Assembly: GCA_030710605.1 (NCBI GenBank)
Contig: CP092864.1
Location: 139,017,160-139,081,159, forward strand
DNA length: 64,000 bases
Direction of reading: 5' to 3'
From: Cordylochernes scorpioides
Lineage: Eukaryota; Arthropoda; Arachnida; Pseudoscorpiones; Chernetidae
Position numbers and translations under genes: made by a program. The notes beneath the pieces are model-generated. The model searched no databases and was not told where the DNA came from. It saw nothing but the letters and a program-made list of their open reading frames with translations. This document shows positions 56,101 to 64,000 of this stretch, one piece after another; position 1 is the stretch's first letter, and each line of letters starts with the position of its first letter.

Positions 56101-56656
56101 AAGTCCTTAGAAGTTGAGACTAAAACATCTCTAACACCACATATTTCTTCGTTTAACACACTGATCTTCTTTATTGATTTAGGCGGGATGACAAAGTCGT
56201 CGGAAGCAAACAATCTCTGGTTTTCCTCCTCTCGAAATTCCAGGACGGAGGTTTCCCCGAGATGGAGTTCATTTCTGCCACAATCAATGACGGCCTCGGT
56301 GGCCTTGAAGAAGTCCCATCCAAATATGATGTCATGGCTGCATTCCACCATAACAACGAATTCAAATGAGATATTCAGACCATTAACTTCTATGTTCAGG
56401 ACACATTTTCCTAGGGTCTCTATTAAATTTTTGTTTGCGGCTTTAAGAATGGGACCTGGTTCTTTGAAGAGAGGTGTATTTAGTTCGCGTCGAAATTTGT
56501 CTGAAATAACAGAAAAGTCGGCTCCTGAATCCACCAATGCTTTAATTTTGCGTCCATTTATTTCGACCATAACAAAATTTTCTTTTAATTTAGCGGCGAT
56601 ATACCCTGGAGGATTTTCCTCAATGGCGACCTCACCCCCGTTAGAAGCCGCTCCAC
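53128..56656 (-). pseudogene. pol: gypsy Pol: protease, RT, RNase H, integrase (one frameshift)
   Basis: Pol makes the element's enzymes. The protease has [12 protein letters not shown] near the start of the 56570 frame. RT begins in that frame ([21 protein letters not shown]) and, after a one-base loss in an A run near 55530, continues from 55494: MDLRSRYWQIEV, MPSGLCNAPATF and the catalytic YLDD (residues 76-79). RNase H follows (HLHTDASGHG, VVTDHHSLCWL). Integrase has an HHCC zinc finger (HDAPTAGH...CRECQRR), then Asp in CTDYMTRY, Asp in TDRGRNF and Glu in TERFNKT. It lies downstream of gag in the -1 frame, entered at a candidate slippery site at 56660-56666. No envelope or chromodomain is seen. 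The homopolymer shift could be a sequencing error. Confidence 0.93.
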
Positions 56657-57933
56657 TTAGTTTTTCACATTCTGAGGCATGGGAGAACGGCTGAAACGAC
56701 GGGCTGGCGACTGGGATTGTCTTCGGGCTGGCGACCTTGCGCGGCTTGGATGTGGGGAAGAGCTCCGGTAGAAGTACGTCGAGGTTTGGGGCGTTACATA
56801 GTCGTCGTCGGCGTCATATCTCGGGGGTCGACTCGAAAATCCAACATTTCTTCCTTCTCCGCCATTCCTTAACTTGGCTTCAGCGAAGACCTGTCGTCGT
56901 TCCCTACAATAACGGACGACATGTCCGGGTCGTCCGCAGTGGAAGCAGATAGGTTTGTCGTCGTAGGTTCTCCAATGTTCCGTTTTACTGGGTTGGGTTG
57001 GTCGGTCGATATTATAATAGGGCGTTCGTGGTTGTTGTTGTACCACGTTGTCTTGTGGTCTGGTAGGTTGTAGAGCACGGCTGACCTCTTCCCTCACAGT
57101 CTGTTCCAGGGCGTTCACCTCTCGGAGAGGATTGATCACTTCAGGTGCTGAGAAAACCTTTTGTATCTCTTCTCCAACGATGCGGCGAATTAACGCGGCC
57201 AAGTCGTCTGAGTCGTCAACACACGCAATGGGCATACGTTTGACAACCTGGCGAATTTCGTACGGCCGATCCTGCGCTGCTTGACGGTTGTCAGATGACG
57301 GCAAAACTTCAGGATCTCATCTACTGTCTGTATGTCTTTCGCCACCAATACCTGGTATGTGTCCTCCGAAATTCCCTTTATAATGTGAGCAACTATCTCA
57401 CCTTCTTCCATGCGAGGGTTCACCTGGTGGCAGAGACTAAGAATCTCCTGGATGTATGACTCGCTGGATTCCTCGGCCTTCTGTGCTCTTGACTTCAGAA
57501 CTTCCTCGGCGCGTCGAGCAGAATCCTCTTGCAGTCCGAACACACCGCGGAATGCGTCTTCAAAGCTTCTCCACGAGTTGAGTGATTCTTCGTTATTATC
57601 AAACCACCTTCCAGCAGTTCCGTTCAAGTAAAATACGACGTTGGCAAGCTTCATGGTCTCGTCCCATCTGTTGTACTTCGACACTCTCTCGTACTCTTTC
57701 AACCACTGTCCAGGGTTTATATTTCCATCTCCAGAAAAGGTAGAAGGATCTCGTTGGCGCTGACAAGGGAAGTAGGATCCTCTAACAGTAGGTCTGTGGT
57801 CGTCTTCCATTTCTATTCGTTGTGGCAAAGGTTGAAGAATTGGTTCACGTCCCTGTAGACGTCGACTTCTTCGAAGTTCCGTCACGCTACCCAGCGTCTC
57901 CGCCAAAATATGTCGCGGAGATAAATAAATCAA
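56657..57933 (-). pseudogene. gag: gypsy Gag with CCHC knuckle (one frameshift)
   Basis: The capsid-like part contains DPSTFSGDGNINPGQWL and FYLNGTAGRWFDN, typical of Ty3/gypsy Gag. Near 57290-57305 the frame changes, and the second frame supplies the rest, including CFHCGRPGHVVRYC (CCHC nucleocapsid knuckle) and a Ser/Arg/Pro-rich tail. The frame is open back into the LTR; an ATG at 57810 and one at 57933 are both possible starts. Arg-rich LRRSRRLQG upstream of the 57810 ATG looks conserved in style, so the earlier start may be real. The stop is directly preceded by AAA AAC. Confidence 0.88.
56660..56666 (-). promoter_or_regulatory. Candidate -1 frameshift site between gag and pol
   Basis: The element strand reads G AAA AAC immediately before the gag stop TAA, with pol open in the -1 frame from there. 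It resembles retroviral X-XXY-YYZ slippery heptamers but with G in the first place. Confidence 0.55.
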
Positions 57934-58189
57934 GGGCAGGTTTGGGGATAATTAATTTATTATAAGCGATATTTATAGGGAGATGGATAAAGTACAACTT
58001 ACCCAAGTTAAAGTTAATCCTAATGAGGGACGTCAGCTCCCCCCGCCGGCCAGATTCCCCAGAACCCCTCACACCCGGTGTCCAGCGATGATTGACAGAC
58101 GTCCCATGGGGCCTCTTGTGATTGGAGCCGCTGAGCTTCTTGACAATATCTTTCCAGATGACTTCAAATTAGTAGTTTTTAAATTAAAG

Positions 58190-58410
58190 ATTCTTCGGCC
58201 AGTAAATCTTTTTATTACCTCAACGTTTCAACAAAAATATTTTGTCCTCGTCAGGAGCAAACAAAATTCAAAACATTTGACAAGGCGCAAAAGAATAATT
58301 TTTAACGTCTTGCCAAATGTTTTAATTTTTGTTTGCTCCTGACGAAGACAAATGATTTTTGTCAAAACGTCGAGATAATAAAAAGATTTACTGGCCGAAG
58401 TATCTTCAAT
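58190..58410. repeat. Foldback F, copy 1, hammerhead-like arms
   Basis: Inverted arms (CTTCGGCCAGTAAATCTTTT outside, AAAACATTTGACAAGGCG inside). Minus-strand 58218-58258 and plus-strand 58334-58374 each carry CTCCTGACGA, a GACAAA stem, then GAAACGT or a near form. In the plus arm G12 is lost (CAAAACGTCG). Confidence 0.75.
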
Positions 58411-58847
58411 TTAAGAAATATGAATGCTGGCCAAGCAACATCCATCTTCAAATTAATAGTCCAATAATAAAGACTGTTATGGTAACGAATTAGACGCCAT
58501 AGAGAGGAATGCTCCCTCATTAAAAAGAGTGTATCATCCAGTTCTATAGAGGATTGGTATTGTGATCTCTGATGTTATTAGGAAGCATGCTCGTTCTGCT
58601 TCGAATTGCAGGTGATCTGTCAACAGAAACTGCTATTGAATATCAGAAATTGCCATCTTTTCAGATGGCCTCTATACGATCATCTTAAAGTGTGCTATCT
58701 ACTGGAAGAGCGAGTCACCAAATGATAAAATCTCACATATATTCAATCGGGAACTTGTACTTTGGCCGACCATTGAAGAATTGGTATCTGTGTCAATTTA
58801 TATTGACAAACATAAACAGGTTTTAGCTCAGTTTTTAGAGGGAAGAA

Positions 58848-59089
58848 TGTTGTTTGTTAGTGAACCGATCTTTCAAGCATTCTCATTGGACGTATGTGGC
58901 CATGTTTGTATATAAGAGGGGGCTACGGTAATGTGAGAGGCGAGTGTAGTGGATTTAATGTTGGAGACGCTTAAAGTGTTCTCTGCGTGATTTATCCGTG
59001 TCTGGTGATCTCCTCACATGCCTGTGTGACCCCGGTCTCTACCAACGCTACAATAAAAGATAAGTACTGTTGTTGTTTTTTATATAACA
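58848..59089 (+). promoter_or_regulatory. Possible LTR or pol II unit: TATA box and poly(A) signal
   Basis: GTATATAAGAGGGGG near 58910 followed 140 bp later by CTACAATAAAAGATAAG. The segment starts TGTTG and ends AACA, but I find no target duplication, so a solo LTR is only a guess. Confidence 0.3.
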
Positions 59090-59389
59090 AATCGTGAGTT
59101 TTTATTTATCTCCCTTTTATTGTTGTTATACTCTTGAGTGTACGCTTTTCTCTGTGTTAAGTTACTATTACTTTAGACCCTAGTAAATTGCTAGTAAATC
59201 CAGATCGGATATAGCGTGTTTTATTTGAAATTGGTAATAAATAAAAAATAAATAGTAAATTGCACCTTGTGCGTTATCCCGTAAAAGTTAACTTTTCTCA
59301 TCTGTCTTGCTGAGAAGTCTTAAACCTTCCCTGCAACATAGGCACAAGCAATAACGCGCCATCTATACATATAAAATGAAAGGATTTAA

Positions 59390-59530
59390 AGCGCGAATGT
59401 TTCTTTTATACATAATACGAACTTCTACTGTCCTTACTGCTCTCCCAATATATTTTTTCATCGCAGTAAGGACAGTAGAAGTTCGTATTATGTATAAAAG
59501 AAACATTCGCGCTTTAAATCCTTTTATTTT
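59390..59530. repeat. Near-perfect 65-bp-arm hairpin
   Basis: AAAGCGCGAATGTTTC outside and ACTGTCCTTACTGC inside, inverted around TTTTTTCATC. These are the terminal parts of the permuted-hammerhead family without the centre. Confidence 0.8.
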
Positions 59531-59534
59531 ATAG

Positions 59535-59995
59535 GCACAAGCGTTTGCCTGTTGAAATATAGATTTAGGAATACGATGAAGGAAGAGTTTGGCTTCGTGT
59601 TCCATTAATTCCCTGATATAGACGTCTCTATGAAAAGATAAAATCTAACTGCGAAGAATTTCTTTATTAAAAAGATATATTCTTGGCGAACCTTCGTACA
59701 ATAATGTCCTTCAATAAGCTGTAATACGAATACAAGGCTCGTATTACAGCCTGTTAAAGAAGTTATTGCTCGAAATCTCACCAAGATTATATCTTTTTAA
59801 CAAAGAAACTTGTCACCGTTAGCTTTAACCTCTTCATAGAGATGTCAATATCAAGAAGGTTTTGGAATCCAAAGTCAAACCCTTCCTTCATCGTATTACT
59901 AAATCCATATTTCAACAGGTCAATGCTTATCCACATATTGTATGGAATATTAAAGATTTATTCTCAGCAAAACAGATACTATTTCTTCCATGGCT
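59535..59995. repeat. Nested palindrome with short coding-like segment
   Basis: The centre GCTGTAATACGA / TCGTATTACAGC (59716-59752) is surrounded by inverted arms. The right arm is open for about 55 codons (KPFLHRITKSIFQQVNAY) and the left arm encodes a related peptide on the minus strand. Origin unknown. Confidence 0.55.
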
Positions 59996-60123
59996 TGCCA
60001 AAGTACACGTCCACTATTGAACATATGTGAGATTTTATCAGTCGGTGACTCGCTCGTCCAGTAGAGAGCACACTTTGAGATGATCGGATAGAAGCCATCT
60101 GCTCTTGAAAGCTCTTGAAAATA

Positions 60124-60355
60124 AAGATACTTCGGCCAGTAAATCTTTTTATTACCTCGACGTTTCGACAAAAATCTTTTGTCCTCGTCAGGAGCAAACA
60201 AAATTTAAAACATTCAGCAAGGCGTTAAAAATTATTCTTTTTTTAAATTTCAACGCCTTGCTGAATGTTTTAATTTTTGTTTGCTCCTAACGAGGACAAA
60301 AGATTTTTGTCGAAAGGTCGAGGTAATAAAAAGATTTACTGACCGAAGTATCTTT
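60124..60355. repeat. Foldback F, copy 2, hammerhead-like arms
   Basis: The minus-strand arm 60155-60195 has CTC, CTGACGA, a 7-bp GACAAAA/TTTTGTC stem with one extra G, GAAA, CGTC and GAG: a complete hammerhead-like core. The plus arm has CTAACGA and GAAAGGTC, so it is damaged. Confidence 0.75.
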
Positions 60356-60619
60356 ATTTTTATAACTATGAATGCCGCCGGCCAGGTAGCTTCTATCTTT
60401 ACGATAATGTAATAGAAGTCTCTGTTGACATTTCACCCTCAATTCTAAGCAGAACGACCATGCTACCAAATGACATCCCAGACTACAATACCCAATCCTC
60501 TATAGATCTGAATGCTATACTCTGTAATGAGGAGACATTTCTCTCTATGGCGTCTAATTCATCCACCGTTGTAGTCCAAAATACAGTAGAACTACCTTCC
60601 TGTAAAGAACACTGTAATT

Positions 60620-60750
60620 GCATAACCAAAGTGTCCTTTAAAGAGAGGTGTCCTCTAACCGGAGAGTTGCAAAATGGTAAAAATGGTAATTTTGCAAATG
60701 AAAACTGTCCTATGTAGAGAGGTGTCCGCTAAAGAGAGGTTCTACTGTAT
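60620..60750. repeat. Dispersed repeat with CTCTTT-type DNA-transposon terminus
   Basis: It shares AGTGTCCTTTAAAGAGAGGT and AATGAAAAC with 13346-13430, and ends CTAAAGAGAGGTTCTACTG. Confidence 0.5.
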
Positions 60751-60994
60751 ATAAAGCGTGACTCAACAGAAAATATTACTTGTTGCCATTCTGACTAAAG
60801 TACCTGTACTGATGAGCCAGCCTGTTTGTATATATTGCCACGGTTTCTCCCTTTTCATATATTAATTCTAAAGTTTTATTTATATATTTAGAGTTGTATC
60901 ATATCTGAGAAAGTGCCGAGAGCCTTGAAAGATCACCTGTTTACATCAATAAAAGAAATATATCGCAAGCGGTGTTTATCCCTTTGTTTCATTT

Positions 60995-61215
60995 GAGTCT
61001 GGGTTAAAATCCCGAAAGCCGAAAACCCGATAACTAAAAATCCTGACAGGGACGAAATCCCAAATGACCCAAATCCCGACAGGGATGAACTTCCGACAGA
61101 CCAAAATCCCGAAAGACGAAATCCCGACAACCCAAATTCCCGACAGACGAAATCCCGACAACCCGATATCTCAACAGGAACGAAAGCTCGACCGGGACGA
61201 AATCCCGACAATTTA
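60995..61215. repeat. Minisatellite of CGAAATCCCGACA units
   Basis: Short irregular units (GACGAAATCCCGACAACCC and similar) repeat about a dozen times. Open frames on the minus strand reflect the repeat (SGFRPV-like peptides). Confidence 0.8.
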
Positions 61216-61219
61216 AATA

Positions 61220-61980
61220 AGAAAGAGAAAATATAAAGAAATGCATTTGGTGTATGTAAATATATAACATATTTTATAAACATTCTCCCCCAAATACAGT
61301 AAAATGATTTACTTAGATGCTGAAACTTGTTCAGATTTTGTTTAGTCAATTTCAATACTAGCACAATTTTATTGTATAATATATTCATATTGTTGTTGTT
61401 TCTTATCCCCTTGTGCAAATATTACACGAATTCCATGAGTTCATGCTCCTCGAGCTTCTCATGGAAGACGCAGCTCCTCCATATCCCTGGAGTGGGACCC
61501 TTGCTGAGGGTCAGTTGAAGTCAGGATTTTTAAAGAGGTCTACTCCTCTTCTAACAATATTGTATAATATATTCATATTAAATGTATAGAATTAGATCGC
61601 GGCGCGACAGGGAGAAGTTTTAGAACTGATTCAACAGAAATGAATATATTTTATGCAATTTTACCCTCCAAGTTACGTCTACAATATGACTAATATGGAA
61701 ACGGCATCCGGCATTGCCAATGTTGAACACGAAAACAACCACACTTCAAAATGTGTCAATACACTTTACAATATTATTATTACACTTTGAAATGTTATTA
61801 CAATTTAAAATGTTGTTATTACATTTTTAAAAGATGTCATTCCCCTTAAAAGGCTGTTATTATACTTCTCTTTCTCTCAAAAGGCATTCATTATTCTTCA
61901 AAAGTTGTTATCACACACTTTGAAATGTTTTTATCACATTTTAAAATGTGTCAAGACACAAAGACATTAAAGATATTATT
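61220..61980. other. Unassigned stretch
   Basis: It includes a GC-richer 61430-61530 segment without a recognised product and AT-rich ACTTTGAAATGTT-like phrases at 61770-61950. Confidence 0.4.
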
Positions 61981-61989
61981 GGAAAATTT

Positions 61990-62265
61990 AAATTTTTCCA
62001 ATAAAATATTAACAAGAAATGGGAAAGCCAAGTGGTATATAAAAGGAAGTTCCAAAAATGCAATATTACAGCGGTATGGTAGATTAAACTGGCGAAACCG
62101 CTGAGAGGGTTCACCACTGATGAGCCAGGCCCTCTCATTAATTTTTCCATTGCAGTAAGGACAGTAGAAATTGTTTAATATAAAAAAGAATCTTACGCCT
62201 TTAAAATAGTTTTGAATTTTGATAACAGATGGCGCGCTAGTGCATCAAAGATATTATTATTACAA
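61990..62265 (+). repeat. Permuted-hammerhead element, best copy
   Basis: Motif at 62070-62136. AGCGGT, A, TGGT (62070-62080); CTGGC-GAAA-CCGCT (62089-62102); GAGAGGG (62103-62109); ACCA-CTGATGA-GCCAG (62113-62128); CCCTCTC (62130-62136). All three hammerhead stems and the invariant core bases are present, plus a 7-bp extra helix. The tail follows (ATTTTTCCATTGCAGTAAGG), then TTACGCCTTTAAAATAG. Confidence 0.8.
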
Positions 62266-62279
62266 TTTACAATGATATT

Positions 62280-62445
62280 ACACTTCGAGAGCTTATGTCC
62301 ATAGTTTTCTTAAATACCATTTCTAAGATTCCAAACTTCAGTGCAGCATATATAAGAAGAATGATACAATACAGTATTAGAACTCTAAAGTAGCAGTCTG
62401 ATAGATAAAATTGGTGAAACCGCTGGGAAGGTTTACTACTGTTTA
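62280..62445 (+). repeat. Permuted-hammerhead element, truncated
   Basis: Matches 41045-41140 on the left; the motif (62393-62440) stops at TACTACTG, before the CTGATGAG is complete. Confidence 0.7.
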
Positions 62446-62757
62446 AACTTGTGTGTGTAAAAACATTTGTCCTGTGTTCTCTATAAATAAGGTAAAAAAA
62501 CATACTTAAACTCTAAGATCATAATAACTACTCCGAACAATTCAAGGATGTAATACATTTTAAAAAGGTGTTCCGGCAAACTGAGACAAGACAGCAAGTC
62601 CTATGGGAAAACTGCTGAGTTTTTACCAACACACCTAATTAGTTTAGTTAATTTGATGTAAAATGATGAAGTGAACCCTTCCTTAACTCCATGTTTATTT
62701 TTAATTACACAATCCTTAATAAAACAATCTTCCAAGTATTTGTTTTTATAATATATG

Positions 62758-63189
62758 CTAGCCGAATGACCCGGGCAACGCCCGGGTTTTACCCGATTAA
62801 ATGCTTTTATTCAAATACTATTCGTTACAATTATAAATTGGCGCCGTGGATGTCATTCTTGTATAATATATAAATGACAAAAGAATTGCTATAAATTATT
62901 AAATAAAAACAAACGATAGCAATGCGTCTCTTTATACATAAGTTTTTATTATTATTATATATATACATTGTTTTTATTTAATATATAAATGAGTTTTAAA
63001 TATTGTAAAAAAAGAAAATGCATCGGCCGGGAATCGAACCCGGGCCGCCCGCGTGGCAGGCGAGCATTTTACCACTGAACCATCGATGCTTATGAGAAAT
63101 GGCCATATTTGGGTATTTATTCCATTCACAAAAGCAAACGGTGACAGAATTAAGAATTGATTGATGACTCTGATACTTGTATATTTTAA
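62758..63189 (-). mobile_element. Helitron with tRNA-Gly, near full length
   Basis: The 3' end is CCCGGGCGTTGCCCGGG, TCATTCGGCTAG; the 5' end is A then TTAAAATATACAAG with ATCAGAGTCATC. The cargo is the tRNA-Gly gene at 63019-63089 with a pol III T-run terminator. An inserted AT segment (62880-62990) duplicates the ATATATAAATGA phrase. Confidence 0.85.
63019..63089 (-). tRNA. tRNA-Gly(GCC), near-canonical, inside a Helitron
   Basis: 71 nt, GCATCGA start and CGATGCA end, A box TGGTTCAGTGG, anticodon loop TGCCACG with GCC, B box GGTTCGATTCC, followed by TTTTC and TTTTTTT. Two changes from the usual animal sequence (acceptor position 7 G to A, and an A in the D arm) leave the cloverleaf essentially intact. 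It could be expressed; it could equally be inert. Confidence 0.82.
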
Positions 63190-63274
63190 TAGATAGATAG
63201 AGATATTTTCAAAATAATTTATTGTAATAACCTTTAAAGATATTTCTACTTCTCTCTCATCCAATCATGATGGT

Positions 63275-63345
63275 TGTCAACTCTGCAAGCTTGATATCCT
63301 AATATGATTAAGTGGAGATAAGAAAGAAAAAGAAGAAGACTAGAA
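63275..63345 (+). repeat. RTE-like 3' tail
   Basis: GATTAAGTGGAGATAAG then AAGAAAAAGAAGAAGAC; homologous to 21640-21690. Confidence 0.45.
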
Positions 63346-63421
63346 TTTTATTGTTTGCTTATGGTTAACTTTGACTTTAAATAATATATATGTTATGAGA
63401 AAACAATAGAAAAAATAAAAG

Positions 63422-64000
63422 ATAAGTGGGTCAGGTGTTGATATTAAAAATAAAGAAGGCATCTCCTTGTCAAGAAATTGGGTTGGCCAAATATCACGGA
63501 GCAAGCTAAATTGATTTATATATATTTTTAATAGCCTATCGTCTTCCCCGTATTTTCTTACCTATGTATGGAAATTTTGGTTTGAATTAGTGAACTACTG
63601 CGAATTTGTATACCGGACATACAAACCAACAAACATACAAACATTCATTTATATATATATATATATATATATATAGATATCAACACCTGACCCACTTATC
63701 TTTTTTTTTTTTATTGTTTTCTCATGTGTTAAGCGTCTTTACGCAAATTTGGCCTTAAATACCCATTTCTTGATTTCTCAAGAAGCCATTGGGACCAAAA
63801 AATATTTTTGGTCGCAGTGGTCACAGCCTACTCCACGCTGACGAGCTCCAGCAGCGCGAAACGCGTTCGTGGATGGCTTTTCTTGATTTGTCAAGAAATT
63901 GGGTTGGCCAAATATCACGGAGCAAGCTAAATAAACGTTTAGTTTATTCTTGCTCCACTAGATGGCGCTCTGCCATCTAAAAAGCACATGTGCTCGTGGT
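63422..64000 (+). repeat. Hammerhead repeat B with embedded Helitron 5' end
   Basis: The ribozyme segment at 63831-63870 has stem I CCACG/CGTGG, an intact CTGACGA, GAAA, CGCG and GTT; stem II (GCTC/GCGC) has one mismatch. A minus-strand Helitron 5' fragment (63520-63677, starting TCTATATATATATAT) splits the repeat's left part, and GATAAGTGGGTCAGGTGTTG is inverted on its two sides. The window ends inside the AGATGGCGCTCTGCCATCT-containing end. Confidence 0.75.

Larger units (their letters stand above)
52856..58145 (-). mobile_element. Full-length Ty3/gypsy retrotransposon
   Basis: LTRs 52856-53090 and 57911-58145 are both 235 bp and nearly identical (TGTCGC...TTGACA on the plus strand). A 4-bp target duplication ATAT flanks it (52852-52855 and 58146-58149). 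In element sense a purine-rich tract AAGGAGGGAGTAA precedes the 3' LTR. A candidate primer site TGGCGGAGACGCTGG begins 5 bases after the 5' LTR. The gene order gag, protease, RT, RNase H, integrase is complete; two single-base frameshifts interrupt it. Very similar LTRs indicate recent insertion. Confidence 0.95.
58430..60590. mobile_element. Large inverted-repeat element, about 2.1 kb
   Basis: Left arm (58430-58795) and right arm (59985-60590) are inverted copies: TCTATAGAGGATTGG, GAGCGAGTCACC and ATAAAATCTCACATAT have counterparts on the right. Foldback F copy 2 sits inside the right arm. The loop holds nested palindromes (59390-59530, 59535-59940). No transposase is legible. Confidence 0.7.

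Noticed and set aside
60800..60825. Another permuted-hammerhead copy (ACTGATGAGCCAGCC)
   Set aside because: The GAAA strand and cleavage-site strand are absent nearby; probably a chance match.
61034..61418. 161-codon minus-strand protein
   Set aside because: It follows a CGAAATCCCGACA minisatellite and is repetitive (SGF/GCRDF phrases) with no domain.

Overview
The window is non-genic, repeat-built DNA of an invertebrate animal. The background is AT-rich and has no recognisable host gene, but it carries animal-type Ty3/gypsy, Ty1/copia and Tx1/L1-type retrotransposons, Helitrons, mariner-type MITEs, three tRNA-headed repeat families and several satellites. The gypsy, copia and Tx1-type proteins resemble those of arthropods, perhaps chelicerates, but that is a weak impression and no species can be named. 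Two runs of exactly 100 N (538-637 and 22739-22838) are assembly gaps.

Layout. 1-3.1 kb: tRNA-SINE copies and hammerhead-bearing repeats. 3.1-4.2 kb: minisatellite. 4.6-9.25 kb: satellite of about 61 units of 76 bp with higher-order duplication. 9.57-9.88 kb: solo gypsy LTR. 10-13.4 kb: AT-rich DNA, a foldback and a 119-bp tandem repeat. 13.8-14.3 kb: a hairpin MITE split by a Helitron that carries a tRNA-Gly relic. 14.8-20.2 kb: a nearly intact, GC-rich, minus-strand Tx1/L1-like retrotransposon lying inside a (GT)n tract. 20.3-26.9 kb: LINE 3' fragments, SINEs, a 0.7-kb duplication and three Helitrons. 28.6-31.1 kb: 99-bp and 170-bp tandem arrays. 31.4-38.8 kb: hammerhead repeats, SINEs, foldbacks, and a direct plus inverted hammerhead-repeat cluster. 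38.9-46.2 kb: mariner MITEs, Helitrons with and without tRNA-Gly, and a family with a permuted hammerhead-like core. 46.2-48.6 kb: AT-rich. 48.7-51.3 kb: deleted copia element. 52.9-58.1 kb: full-length gypsy element with two frameshifts. 58.2-60.6 kb: very large inverted-repeat element. 60.6-64 kb: minisatellite, more permuted-motif elements, a Helitron with an almost perfect tRNA-Gly, and a hammerhead repeat.

The most interesting theme is small self-cleaving-ribozyme architecture in the dispersed repeats. One family has a textbook minimal type I hammerhead: conserved core, matched stems, minimal stem III. A second foldback family has hammerhead-like cores in its arms. A third has every conserved hammerhead segment and all three complementary stems, but in an order that is not a circular permutation of the known fold. 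The second theme is mechanism seen in structure: Helitrons carrying a tRNA-Gly gene, a copia element flanked by an 86-bp direct duplication instead of a 5-bp one, a gypsy family with ATAT target duplications, and a LINE seated in a dinucleotide microsatellite.
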